A stretch of 64,000 nt of DNA, taken from positions 496,001-560,000 of the forward strand of contig BROI01000009.1 of the NCBI GenBank assembly GCA_027923505.1, given 5' to 3'. The notes beneath the pieces were generated by a model. That model worked only from the letters and a program-made list of their open reading frames with translations, was not told the origin of the DNA and ran no database searches. A program made the position numbers and the translations under genes. This document shows positions 22,301 to 32,837 of the stretch, in pieces. Positions within the stretch are counted from its first letter, which is position 1. Every line of letters begins with the position of its first letter. Source of the stretch: Mayamaea pseudoterrestris (lineage: Eukaryota > Bacillariophyta > Bacillariophyceae > Sellaphorales > Sellaphoraceae).

Positions 22301-22928
22301 TGCTTGTCTCTAGTGCGTAGCTTGCATGGATTTCCCGTATCGTCGGACTTGTTCGAGGAGTAAAGGGCCGCGCCAGCACGAGCCCGCGTGTCCGTGCGAG
22401 CCAGTGTGTCCGTCATATGCAATGAAGGATAGCGTTTATTTTCCAGGTCAAAGTTCACGCAACGATTGCGTTCTGTTTCAAAGTAACACAACAGATGAAA
22501 GAGTGAGTACATTGACAAACGATTTAGCAGCGACGGTGCAACAAATAATATTTACGACCTTCCGTGCAGCTTGACTTGGAATCGTCATCACTGCCATTGC
22601 CCATCAAATCAACTGATTCATTCAACCCAATCTTGCCATTCACTTTAGTTTTGCTATCAAAATGATACTGTTTATGCATTAGAGTAGACGAGCTTGCGGC
22701 GTGTTGATGCTGCTCCGCGACAATGCCTGTTGCCGATGCAGCGTCTTGCTGCTTGCGAGTTTGACGCCCATGAGCGGAAGGAGGGTTTTGCTGTTGCATG
22801 GCGGCGGTAGCGGCGGCGCTTCTGCTCCCTTCCGGTGGGTGATGGCAACGGCGATAGTGTGCGCAGGTACTGGTGTCACTGTCCACGCTAAAAATGTTGA
22901 AATTCCCGGGGTCATCAATACCGTCCAT
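19361..22928 (-). CDS. Large lineage-specific protein with a duplicated helical domain (3 exons)
   Basis: Model: exon 1 22928-22556, intron 22555-22473 (83 bp), exon 2 22472-20835, intron 20834-20749 (GTACGT...ATAG, 86 bp), exon 3 20748-19361; total 3399 nt, 1132 residues, all phases agree. Exon 1 and the start of exon 2 are disordered and acidic (DDDDDDKNKDE, NDDDDSNKSSSK). Two related helical domains follow, one per exon: the first around LYDLKYCANGVEQMVLPLSA, the second around LYDLVHLSREGQKMVLPLSA, sharing M-V-L-P-L-S-A-K-A and flanking hydrophobic positions over about 170 residues. Each is followed by Gln/Glu/Arg-rich repeats built on QGQAEQRQ. A basic KRK-type cluster near the end of exon 2 suggests a nuclear location. 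No known family. Exon 1 has two possible donors 3 nt apart. Confidence 0.7.
20950..21150. repeat. Coding repeat encoding QGQAEQRQER-type units
   Basis: Imperfect tandem units in exon 2 of the large minus-strand gene, reading GQGQAEQRQERA-x-L-x-DKRAEQ. A shorter version (GQAEQRQ) is present in exon 3 near 19415-19465. Both follow a copy of the helical domain, so domain and repeat were probably duplicated together. Confidence 0.75.
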
Positions 22929-23158
22929 ATTTCTGAACGCAGATGCTGTAAATTATTAGTATGCAATAATTGCAAAAGGTACAATTAATACTGAGGATGG
23001 AGTTGCTTGTTACAGAGTAGCTTCTTGTCGGCGTGGCTCCATTGTGGCGGCTGCAGCGCAATGCGCCCGACGACCACCCGTAAACCGCTGAGACTCCATT
23101 ATTCCAGTACCGGACCGACACAAGGCCTCATGTTTCACCGCGACCATCAAAGTTGAAC

Positions 23159-26100
23159 ATGACTGACAGCAGAAACCTTCCATTGTTCAAAAGCGACAAT
23201 ATGCCGTCGCCTCCACGACGTAGAAAGCGTCCTCGTATCCCTGATCCACCAGAATCATTAATCAAACTCATTCAAAATGATACGAAAGTTCTCGCATACA
23301 TGAAATCCCTACAAGCGAATCTGGATGAGGATGTTCGAATTTGGAAGGAACGAGCTCGCAACTATCAGAAGCGATTGGAAAAGCATGACAAACAGCAACC
23401 ACAGAAACACGAAACGACGAAACGGGTGAAACAAAAGGAGACGCCGCTGCAGCTTAATGAAGTGGAACGCACGGGCGACGAAGTTGCGGTCGACGAATCA
23501 ATGTTTGACTTGCTGTCATCGTCGGACTCCGACGAAGACATGGAGATCCAAACGCAGCAATTATCGCACGAAACTTTGGAACCAAAATTCGAGTCAGATA
23601 TCCTGCCTCACATTGATCAGGCGCTGTGGGCTCTCGAACGAATTGGCGTGCCGCTGGCCAGCAAAGAAAAAATGCCAGCCTCAAAGCCTGACGATAGCAT
23701 TGCCGATGGAGAAACTGACGACACCTTTATCGCACCGTTCACTACGAACATATATACTCGTCGAACGGACGCTCAAGTCATATCCGACATTTTGTTACAG
23801 GTGAACGCATGGACTCGTGTGGAACGTGCATTTGACGCGCAGACACTTTCACCGACCCTTGTGGTACAGCAAGGACTGCAGCTACTGTTTCGAGCACTTG
23901 TCATTCTAGACACATTTTATGAGTGCAATCATGATACACTACTAGCAAATCCAGCCAATTATGCCGGCATCGTGGGAGGTCGCAAGGAAATGGTGCAGAC
24001 GCTTCTTCGGACATTGTCGGCTGAAATTAGCGAAACTTGGGCTTGTCAAAACCGATCGAATCGACACGCCACTCCGAGCTTGCAGTATAGTCAAGATGAG
24101 AATGCAGGTCTCTCTCTTGCTGATACAGACGCTGCCGACGAAAGCATGGAAAACTGTAGCGACAACAACTACAAAAATCGCTCGAGACGGCTCGCGCCCC
24201 TTGTCAAAAGCCGCCTGCTGGCCGAACTGACCATTGGCATGTATTTGTCGCGAAATGATTACGATACAGCGTCTCAAGTAGCTTTCAACTATATTGCGTC
24301 GTCCGTCCCGACTCTCGTTGAAGACTATCCCAGCTTACCTCCTGTTTTGAGTCTCGTTGTCTTGGAGGGCATACTGCGTCCTTCGACTCTCTGCAGGAGT
24401 ATCGAGTCGAGTGGCGCAAAAGAGACTGATCATTGCAGCAATTGGTTCATTAATTCAATTTGTGAATTAGACAAAAATGTTGTTGCGTCGAAAAACGTTC
24501 AGTGTCAAGTCTTATCACGATGTATACATCGGACGGCCCGAATATGGAAATGGCGAATGAACTCTCCTGACGCTCGCATCCATGAGGTCGCCCAAGTGGA
24601 ATGTGCAAGTTACCGGCGAATGCTTGCATCTGATTCGTCGTGGCTCGTGAACGATGGAGAATTACCTGCAGTGGCACTACCAGTCCCAATGTACGACCAT
24701 TCACACGGGTGTGGACAGCAAACCTACTTCAACAAGACTCAACTGTTGTCATATCTACTAACCAAAAATTTTTATGGCATACAAGAATCTTTTCGTGAGG
24801 CGCTAGTGAGCAAAAAACATGCCGGCTTGGTGCCACTTGCTGAAGCAGGTCGGCAGTTAATTTTGCGACAGCTGGACTTGTATCAAGAATATTCGAATAA
24901 GACTGCTAATTCGGCGACACTTTTCGCCTTGACAGGTTTACTCGATCAAGCGTTGCGAAGTTTGGAATCAAACTCAGCCGGGTTTTTACACGCTTTTCTC
25001 TGCTTTGTGATGTGCTGCGGAATACTAGCAGATGGAAAGGTCTGTGTTCAACTTCTTGAAACGCTGGTACAAATGCCTTTGGCAACGCTTAAGAATGACA
25101 CCGTCCACATGCTCAACATGTACAGAGCTATCGATAATGTTTCAGATCAACCTTGCGTACACATTATAAATTTGAAAAGGAGGGCCGATCGAAGAAGTGC
25201 TTTCATGGCTCAAGCAATGCGAGAGAAACTGCTTGTTGCTCCAGCAATAGTTCCCTTGGATCCGCCATTGGGACAAATTGGAAACATTGATGCTTTAAAT
25301 GGTTATGCATTCGATAGCATGGGCCGAGCGGTCGAGGGACGAGCATATTCGTGGCGGGGAAGTGGTGCTGCGAGGACAGTGATCAAGGCGCTTGTCAATT
25401 GTAAATGGCGGCCGACGGACCTGCAACTGTTCGACAGAAACGCACCTGACAACGACGCGCTTGTCGAAATGTCAGACTCTGAAGTCGCGTGTGCCCTCTC
25501 ACATGTTGCCAGCTGGCAGGGGGCTAAAAAAGTTTTAAATGTGACCATATCAGTTTTTGATGACGAAGATAGGCCGATGAATAGTCTTTTCGAGTACCCT
25601 TTACATATGCTACGCCGATGCAAAATAGCTGGGTTTGCGCGTGGACAAGCACTTTTGTCAATAAATGCTGATATTGCTCCAGCTCCAGTTGTCGTCATTC
25701 TGGAAGATGACGCAGTTTTGGTTGACAGGTTTCGCGAGCGACTCGAGGAACTCCTTGAGCAGCTTCCAAGAGATTTTCACTTTTGTTCAATAGGATATGG
25801 ACGGCCCAAAACGGCTCCAATAGTTCCTTTCAATTCCCAGTGTGGTGTGCCGACTCACCTTTTCTATCTTACTGGGTATATCCTTAGTCCGAGCGGTGCC
25901 GAACACCTCTTAGCCTCGCTTCCAGTTGCTGGCCCAGTTGATTGTTTCATCGGGCTGAAAATGACGAGTAATTGGGACAATGTGTTTGGCGAAGCCGTGG
26001 GTCTAGGTGTTCAGGGTAAGCCTCTTTCCGGCGTGGTCGCCAAGGAGGAACTGGCGAGCCTTTTAAAATTTCGGGCGTTTTGTGCGCTACAGCCAATATG

Positions 26101-26200
26101 CTCGCAGCGCATAGGGCGGACGACGTTGACTGGAAGGGCTTGGCGACAGCGCGATACTGATATACAGTACAGCGGCGACCGCCGAAAACGTAACTTATGA
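23159..26200 (+). CDS. Nuclear-looking N-terminal region fused to GT25 glycosyltransferase
   Basis: An uninterrupted frame of 1013 residues from ATG 23159. Residues 1-85 are basic with a nuclear-localisation-like PRRRKRPRIP and a short coiled coil; residues about 115-125 are acidic (LLSSSDSDED); residues 150-660 are helical and unrecognised. From about 666 a glycosyltransferase family 25 domain follows: VHIINLKRRADRRSAF, then MSDSEVACALSHVASW, VVVILEDDAVLVDRF with the EDD metal site near 847, and FYLTGYILSPSGAEHLLASL. GT25 enzymes include LPS and collagen galactosyltransferases and usually sit in the ER or bacterial envelope. No signal peptide is visible here, which fits poorly with an ER enzyme. 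Either the N-terminal part is a true fusion or two genes are joined without an obvious intron. Confidence 0.75.
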   Translation: MTDSRNLPLFKSDNMPSPPRRRKRPRIPDPPESLIKLIQNDTKVLAYMKSLQANLDEDVRIWKERARNYQKRLEKHDKQQPQKHETTKRVKQKETPLQLNEVERTGDEVAVDESMFDLLSSSDSDEDMEIQTQQLSHETLEPKFESDILPHIDQALWALERIGVPLASKEKMPASKPDDSIADGETDDTFIAPFTTNIYTRRTDAQVISDILLQVNAWTRVERAFDAQTLSPTLVVQQGLQLLFRALVILDTFYECNHDTLLANPANYAGIVGGRKEMVQTLLRTLSAEISETWACQNRSNRHATPSLQYSQDENAGLSLADTDAADESMENCSDNNYKNRSRRLAPLVKSRLLAELTIGMYLSRNDYDTASQVAFNYIASSVPTLVEDYPSLPPVLSLVVLEGILRPSTLCRSIESSGAKETDHCSNWFINSICELDKNVVASKNVQCQVLSRCIHRTARIWKWRMNSPDARIHEVAQVECASYRRMLASDSSWLVNDGELPAVALPVPMYDHSHGCGQQTYFNKTQLLSYLLTKNFYGIQESFREALVSKKHAGLVPLAEAGRQLILRQLDLYQEYSNKTANSATLFALTGLLDQALRSLESNSAGFLHAFLCFVMCCGILADGKVCVQLLETLVQMPLATLKNDTVHMLNMYRAIDNVSDQPCVHIINLKRRADRRSAFMAQAMREKLLVAPAIVPLDPPLGQIGNIDALNGYAFDSMGRAVEGRAYSWRGSGAARTVIKALVNCKWRPTDLQLFDRNAPDNDALVEMSDSEVACALSHVASWQGAKKVLNVTISVFDDEDRPMNSLFEYPLHMLRRCKIAGFARGQALLSINADIAPAPVVVILEDDAVLVDRFRERLEELLEQLPRDFHFCSIGYGRPKTAPIVPFNSQCGVPTHLFYLTGYILSPSGAEHLLASLPVAGPVDCFIGLKMTSNWDNVFGEAVGLGVQGKPLSGVVAKEELASLLKFRAFCALQPICSQRIGRTTLTGRAWRQRDTDIQYSGDRRKRNL

Positions 26201-26229
26201 TACAGATATTAGCATTATATTACCGCTAT

Positions 26230-29200
26230 TCATTTAGATTGGATGAATTTATCGCTTTGAATCTGTCCTTCTGATAACAAAGTAATTTTCTTGGCAAGCT
26301 CTTCCGCTAATGGCAAGGACAACCGGTTTACGGTGAACATTTCGTTGCCCGAATTAATGAGAGTGGGGTCGTCATCAGGTTTGATGAGTCTAGAGTGATA
26401 AGCCACTTCATGAAACATCTGAGCAAGCTGCCTTTCCTCTGGAACAGTCCCTCGATCGTATTGACTCATGAGAAGCAAATCGCCGCCAGTATGAACAGAA
26501 GCACAGTGAGATTTACCAAGCGTCAAGCAACAACTAGCAGCTAGTTTTGCTGTCTCTGCTTCTTGCTTTGTTATGGTCGGATTCGTCCACCTGTGGATTA
26601 CATTATTGTACTCTAATTTTTCCAAAAAACGTTCAATGATCCACATAAGAGAATCAAGAACGCCTTCGTCCAGAAAGATACTGGCGTAAACCTTGTCCTT
26701 CGCAAGAATTGCAATCTCTTCCAACGCCTCCAGCTTCTCGTCGTCGGTCGAAGGTGCATTTGCTAGCACGTCCAGCCAGGCGCGTGGCTGCTCCGCAGGG
26801 CTAAGTGCGTGAATCTGGCAGACGGGTATAACCGGACCTTAAATAGCAAGCAAACAAAGATGAGAAAGCAGCAACCATAGAAATCAATTTTGAACCATTG
26901 TCACTTACCGTCTTTTAAACAAAGTACACTATTCTTCTGGTTGCGAGACCGCGCCGGTGATAAGTTACACTTAGTATCACCTGCTTTGATGTTCCAGGCG
27001 TCGACAGCCTTCCTGCCGCCAGTACGGCTAACATCACCCCCGGCAACACGTCCTTGAACCTTTCGATTCGCGGCATCAGTGCCTGGATTAGAATTTTCTT
27101 CCTCCAACACACCATCCTGCATTTTTCCACTGGATTGGACAACCTTGGTGACTTCCTCGTCAATCGCTTCACAACATTGCTTCATTTCCGTCGGGACATG
27201 ATCGGCAATGCCTGAGTCCGTGTAGGTATTGGCGCAACTGTTGGAAATAGTTTCGCTCACATTCATAACGTGGTCCTGCGCGCCCCGACATGCCTCTACT
27301 GCTTGATACTGCATGTTTTCTCGCTGCTCGGGCGGAATTTGCAGAACCCCCACACCGATTCCAACAGCGGCGGCACCGACCAACAAGCCAACCGGGCCCA
27401 TCAACAAACATCCCGCCGTGGCGGCAGCAGCAACACCACAGGCTGTTTGCACTGCAGGAGTTCCAAAGCGAGCGCGGGCCAAGTTTACAAACGAACCGTC
27501 ATTATTGTCGTGCGTCGTGTCAATAAGCAAACTGGCAACGGATCCATCCGTACGTTGGCGATTATTCAACATTTCCGCCTTAGGCTTTTGCGCTGCTGCC
27601 GTGCGTAAGTGAGCCTCCTGTTCGTGGCGGGTCCGGCGCGAGTAGGAAATAGATCCATCGTCATCGTCGTCAACTGTATCGTGGTCCGTCCGATACTGAT
27701 GACTGTAGCTGATGTGCTGTCGGTTGCTCGAGTAGCAACCAAAATTATTGCTGCTCTGATGATCATCATTATGTTCATGATAATCCTCATCTTCGTCTTC
27801 GTTATCCATCGTTTGGGAATCGCGCAAAGAAAGTTTCGGTAACGCGGAGGGTTTTAAACTTGTCGCCACATTTCGCTGGATGTTTCCTTGGTGGCTATTT
27901 TGTCGCGATCCATGACGTTGAGAATATATGTTGCTGTCTCGATATTGGTGGGGATCATCATGCCCAGAGTAGTCGTAGGTATCATCGTCATGAACGTGAT
28001 TCTTGTCTTGGGGCGAATAGTAGGCATCGGTATAGGTCGTAAGCTGCGTATCCTTGCTGTCAATATTGTAGATGGGATGCGGATGCTGCGGCCCCCCGTT
28101 GTCACTACCTTGCTGATGGTGATGCACTGCGGAAGTTGCGGTTAAGCTTCTATCGAAAAAGGCTGCAACCTCTGGAGTCATTTGCGAGGTAGACAAAGAT
28201 GTATCGTGAGGAAGCAAACGTTGAAGGTTGTTCTGTGCGTGATGCGCATCCTGCTGCTCCTCGTGGTAACGGTCATCCAATCGTTCTCGTCCGTAAATTG
28301 CTTTTCCATATGGCTGATGCTGTTGTAATGAATGCGACCGACTACTCGAGTCAAAGTCCGAGCTTGATGAGGGCGCCAACATGATGCGGTTCGTGTAAAT
28401 GGCCTTGCTGCTCTTTTCTTCTTCTGCTTCATGGTGTTCATAAAGTTTGGCAGGTGCCGGCGCTGGCGGCATTCGAGGGTTCGCAGTGGCTCGCCAGGAT
28501 GGCGTGGATGGCTGAATTTGATGCTGGTGCTGCTGTTGTTGCCGGTTGTTAACGAGGTCCAACTTGGCCTTTGCTGGAGTTAGCGGTCGCCTTCCCAATC
28601 TCGTCTCGTGTTTCAAAGGAATCTTTGCCGGCTCCTGCTGCATCAAGTCATCGTCACTTTTCTCCAGCTCTGGCTCTCCAGTAATCTCGTTCTCTTCCTT
28701 GTTAGAAGCAGCGGTTCGCATGAGTCGGAGGCGTTGGATCTTTCCAATACGTGTAGTTGCTGGACTCGGTGATCGACTGTTGACTGATATTGGTGCAATC
28801 GTTGTCTTTGCCAAGAGATTCTCTACATGCTCCTCATCTTGATGCTCCTTTTCCTTTTGTTGCTGCAGTTTCTTCGCTGAGTGATGCGCAAATAGTGAAA
28901 CTGCTGGTCCCTGGGGAGGACCAATGTTGCTGCTGCTCGCATAGGAAGCCACCGACGAGCCATCAGGTGGAGGAACATTAGCCAGGCCCATCAATCGTCG
29001 CGTTTCAAGGCTTCGCTGCTTTTGCTGCGCAATGAAATTATTATTGCGAGTTGTGGTTATTGCTGTCTTGTCTTGTTTGCTGCTGCTAGTAGATTGCTCG
29101 AGTCTGTTCATGCTGTCATTAAACGAGTCGGCAGCTGTCTGCTTCGAGAGTCGACTGCGACGGTTGCGACTGGCAGCCGCCGTGGTGGAGATATGAGCCG

Positions 29201-29411
29201 AGTCAATCGAAACATTATTTGCTTCTTTTGCTGCATCCTCTGCGTTGACTCGCTGAGCTGCAGCGCGACGCAGCAGGATGGACGTGCGTCCTGGACTGCT
29301 ACTTGTCATCGTTGTTCGACTTGCTGTTTCCTTCTGCGCTTCGAGTGTCGCAATGCGAGTGCGAACCACTGATGAGCAACTCGACGATGGAGACGTTGTC
29401 GCGGTTGACAT
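26230..29411 (-). CDS. Low-complexity protein with glycine-zipper segment and helical C-terminal domain (2 exons)
   Basis: Model: exon 1 29411-26909, intron 26908-26838 (GTAAGT...TAAG, 71 bp), exon 2 26837-26230, 1036 residues; phase 1 fits. The first 620 residues are disordered, rich in S, Q, H, N and D, with polar runs. Near 655-690 lies a small-residue hydrophobic stretch (GVAAAATAGCLLMGPVGLL, then VGAAAVGIGVGVLQ) that resembles a glycine zipper or a membrane hairpin. Exon 2 encodes an armadillo-like helical domain: ALEEIAILAKDKVYASIFL, then TAKLAASCCLTLGKSHC, RGTVPEERQLAQMFHEVAYH. Similar C-terminal domains occur in stramenopile and fungal proteins of unknown function, as far as I recall. 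The ATG at 29411 is preferred over an upstream TTG. Confidence 0.75.
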
Positions 29412-30161
29412 GACTGCTACTACCTTGCTCAAGTACTTGCGCGCGCTCCTCGTTTAATAGATATCGCCATGGTCTCAAAATCGCGTGGTGGGTTGATCCT
29501 GGAAAATTCGCTCGATGTCATACTGGTTCTCTTTCATTGGACGTTCTTGGCGCGGCTTGCTTGCTAACGATCACCCCAAATACCGAGTAGGGCGAGTTTA
29601 GCTATTACTCAATGCATATCACAAAAAAACGTCAAGCTCTCGCATTCTTCATTGAGGCCCCAAGGCCCTGTTATTGTGGGTTGACAGTGAGTTCACAGTC
29701 AAATCGTCGTGTCAAGGATAAGCAAATGGAGACTCTTGTGATTCAGCAAGCATCTGTAAACAACTACTGTACGTTGCGTTTCCGTTACTACTAATAGGTG
29801 ACCTACCGTACCTTGCCAGCAGTCAATTGGACAATCTCACATACTGTACGCTACACCTCCGTGGTACTGTCAGAAAATCGGGCAAGCTCCCTGCCACCAC
29901 TCTATGGCATGTCGGTTTCTCGTCCGTCGCACACAATAAATGTCTCCATCATCCGTCACCTTGCTCGTCTTCCTTCTTCGCTGACCGAGTGGAAGATTTG
30001 AAGTTGCTGTTGGAGCGAATGAAACCCCTTCAATCACAAAGTGAAAGCAATAATTATATGTTATACGTCTATTAGAGTGTCGATCATGATAAAAGATAGA
30101 AATCCAACATCGCCTTTATTGTCACAATAAATCATGAACTGCTCCAAGCTCCTTGTCAAAC
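29412..30161. other. Intergenic, no supported gene
   Basis: About 750 bp between two minus-strand genes. Short frames only; it should contain the promoter of the gene to its left and the 3' flank of the ankyrin/armadillo gene. Confidence 0.45.
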
Positions 30162-32837
30162 TCACGACAAGCGCGAAAGTACAACGTCCACCGTCGATGA
30201 ACACTCTTCCGGAAAGTTTTTTGCGGCCGTCATGAGCAAAGGCTCCGTCTGTGACATTGGAAGCTCTGGTAGATAAGCGCTTGGAAAATCCGTCAACGAC
30301 TTTAGTGCCAAGCATCCATATGTTTGCACTCCCACCACAGTTGGATGCGCGGCAATCGCATTGATAATAGCTGTCACGCCGCTCACCGAAGCAACAACAG
30401 TCGCTCGATCCGCTCCGCCATAGCGAATAATTTCGGACAAAGCTGCGCATGCTTCCTCTTGGACACCAGCGTCGCTAACGTGAGCCTGCATGGCGCCCAC
30501 TAAAGCAGCAACTGCTCCAAGTGCAACGAACGAAATCTCATTTCGACCATCCGTCCTCGCCATGTGCCGAAGAGCGTTGCTCGCCTTTTCCTGGACGACC
30601 ACTTCGCTTGGGTGCGCCTTCATCGCATTCACCACACCAGCGACAGCCGAAAGGGCGATCCGCAAAACATCCTCACTCGCACGCGTATTCCGTATCGCCA
30701 AGTCGCCACTTTCATTCTGCAACTTCATCTCCGCCGCGGCCTTGGCAATGGCCGATTGAACAAGCCGTGAAATAGCCACGCAGCTCAACATTTGCACGCC
30801 AGCATCCTCCTCGTGTGCCCACATGCTTGCCACCACTTCCGTCGCATTTACGTTTACCTGCTGGACAAGCATAATTGCGTCATATGGCTGATCGCGGATC
30901 ATCCTCTTGCTGTGCAGAGGACTTGCTATGGCGGCAGCTGCTAGTTGGTCGAGCTTCTTTTCCTCAACACTTGATTCGTCCGACTTTATGCTCGTATCCT
31001 GCAGACTTTCCTCCTCGTCGTAGTCTTGATTCATGGGGGAGAGAGCGATCGAGTCTCCAATCAAGGCAAGACGTAAAGTTTCATGTTCTTTCAAATCAAT
31101 TTGCTGCAACGCTTCTGGGTACGCATCATAAAGAGACTTGATTCCGCCACCGATCCACTGCTTGCCCGAAACCACGGCGCATGTCAATGGGTAATTGCCT
31201 TCGGCGTCAGGGACACTTGCTGCTTCGGGAAACTTATAGAGCAGCTCGTCGACAACGTATTTTGTGTAAAAGGCTGGAACGTACTTGACGTCATCGGCAT
31301 CTTGAGTATCATCTTGCGATCGCCTCTTGCTGCTGCTAGCCTTGGCCTTTGGACCGTTCTTGTTCGTTTCCAGAGGCGGCGGTCTACTCTTTGCCGCGTA
31401 GTGCAATGGCAAGTTTCCGGCTGCGTCCTTGACAGTCAAGTCGTGCGCATTCGTCTCCACAATATATCGCAACAAGTCGGGCGGAGTTTGCAACTGGACA
31501 GCTCGGTGAACCAGTCGCCATGGCTCCTTGTGGGATGCGGTGTCGTTGGTAGCACCAATTTCATGAGGTAACTTTGGGCTCAACAGTAGCTCAATCAGTT
31601 TCCACGTATTTCCAGCCGCCGTCTTGTACGCCACTCGATGCTTTATTACATCCGGCCGTGAATTGTCGCCTTTGAAGAATTGTTCGGCCAAGTCAAATTG
31701 CCTCGTGAACCTTCTGTATAACAGTGCTAGTGGTTGATCACCATTGGAAGCGTTGCAGAGCGTGGTCGTTGCCATGTAAGTATTGGCATGATCATCATTG
31801 CAAGCGTCGCGAAGCAAGCCAACATAGTCAACTGCCAAGAGTGGCGGTGGAGGCGGCGCTGATACCAGTGCTTGTGAGTTTGTATTTTTGCCATGGCTGT
31901 GCACGACAATTGCATGCGAATCAAAATCGTCCGGGAGCAGTTGCAAAACTCTATATAGCGGACTGCAACGTTCCGTCTCGTCGTATGGCACATTGTGACG
32001 CTGCAAGTATTGGGTTGCTCCGTGCGGATCCGCCTGCAGTAGCATCTGCACTGCCGCCATGCGCAGGGCCCAATCGTGGATGTAATGGTTGCTAACGCTG
32101 GTATTGGCAATGTTGCTGCTTGCGTCCTTTTTATGATAAAGACTGCCGTATGGAATAATGGCATAGTGAAGCGGAAGGTTACCGTTCGTGTCCTGCAGCA
32201 GCATTGCCGCCGGATGGATGTGAAGTAGCTGCTGCATGATTTGAACCAGCGGATGCGCCATGGGATTAGTCGATTGCTGCTGCTGCTGCTGCTGCCTGGC
32301 CGTACGTTCGACCGCATTAATTTCATTCTTTTGCAAAGCAGTTTCGTTGAATGTCAAGCAGACCGCGTCAAGCAATTTGCAGACCAAATGTAGCGGCGTC
32401 TGTCCGGTGGAGCGCTCACGAAAGCTCGCCATGTATCTTGTAATGACCCATCTACGGTTGTTAGTATTGTTTGCGATAATAGTAGTCAGCATGCGGTGCA
32501 ACTCTTGCTGATACTGAGAGTGAGTCAATGTTGGCAGGGACGACAGCGACGCCGAGTTATTGACGAGTTGCGTCTGGGACTGAAGCGAGTATTGATAGAC
32601 TTGCGCGAGTGCCTTGTAGAGGGACGGATCAGAGTTAGTCGTCGTTTGTCTCTCCTTTGCTGCACTTTGCTGCTGCTGCTGCTGCTTTTTGTTATTGCTG
32701 CGAGGCGATGGTTGCTGCTGCTGCTGCTGCTTGTGGCTGGAGCGAATGGCAGGAGCAGCTGCAGCCGGAGGAGCCCTCGTTGGAGTCGTACTGCTTGGAG
32801 CCGTCTCGACGGCTGGCTTGCTAGCTTGACAGCCCAT
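30162..32837 (-). CDS. Ankyrin and armadillo repeat protein with N-terminal lipid-anchor motif
   Basis: An intronless 891-residue frame. It starts MGCQASK, a good N-myristoylation site with Gly2 and an adjacent Cys3 for palmitoylation, so it is probably membrane-attached. Residues 25-70 have polyglutamine runs. Degenerate ankyrin repeats follow: TGQTPLHLV near 143, GNLPLHYAI near 220, AAGNLPLHYAAK near 478 and EGNYPLTCAV near 555, each with the helical partner (FPEAAS, YPEALQ). From about 650 to 870 come armadillo-like repeats (VVASMWAHEEDAGVQMLSC, MKAHPSEVVVQEKASNALR, MQAHVSDAGVQEEACAALS, IAAHPTVVGVQTYGCLALK), each about 42-48 residues. The order ankyrin then ARM fits a scaffold role. The style of both repeat types is common in diatoms. 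Partners are unknown. Confidence 0.85.
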   Translation of the reverse strand: MGCQASKPAVETAPSSTTPTRAPPAAAAPAIRSSHKQQQQQQPSPRSNNKKQQQQQQSAAKERQTTTNSDPSLYKALAQVYQYSLQSQTQLVNNSASLSSLPTLTHSQYQQELHRMLTTIIANNTNNRRWVITRYMASFRERSTGQTPLHLVCKLLDAVCLTFNETALQKNEINAVERTARQQQQQQQSTNPMAHPLVQIMQQLLHIHPAAMLLQDTNGNLPLHYAIIPYGSLYHKKDASSNIANTSVSNHYIHDWALRMAAVQMLLQADPHGATQYLQRHNVPYDETERCSPLYRVLQLLPDDFDSHAIVVHSHGKNTNSQALVSAPPPPPLLAVDYVGLLRDACNDDHANTYMATTTLCNASNGDQPLALLYRRFTRQFDLAEQFFKGDNSRPDVIKHRVAYKTAAGNTWKLIELLLSPKLPHEIGATNDTASHKEPWRLVHRAVQLQTPPDLLRYIVETNAHDLTVKDAAGNLPLHYAAKSRPPPLETNKNGPKAKASSSKRRSQDDTQDADDVKYVPAFYTKYVVDELLYKFPEAASVPDAEGNYPLTCAVVSGKQWIGGGIKSLYDAYPEALQQIDLKEHETLRLALIGDSIALSPMNQDYDEEESLQDTSIKSDESSVEEKKLDQLAAAAIASPLHSKRMIRDQPYDAIMLVQQVNVNATEVVASMWAHEEDAGVQMLSCVAISRLVQSAIAKAAAEMKLQNESGDLAIRNTRASEDVLRIALSAVAGVVNAMKAHPSEVVVQEKASNALRHMARTDGRNEISFVALGAVAALVGAMQAHVSDAGVQEEACAALSEIIRYGGADRATVVASVSGVTAIINAIAAHPTVVGVQTYGCLALKSLTDFPSAYLPELPMSQTEPLLMTAAKNFPEECSSTVDVVLSRLS

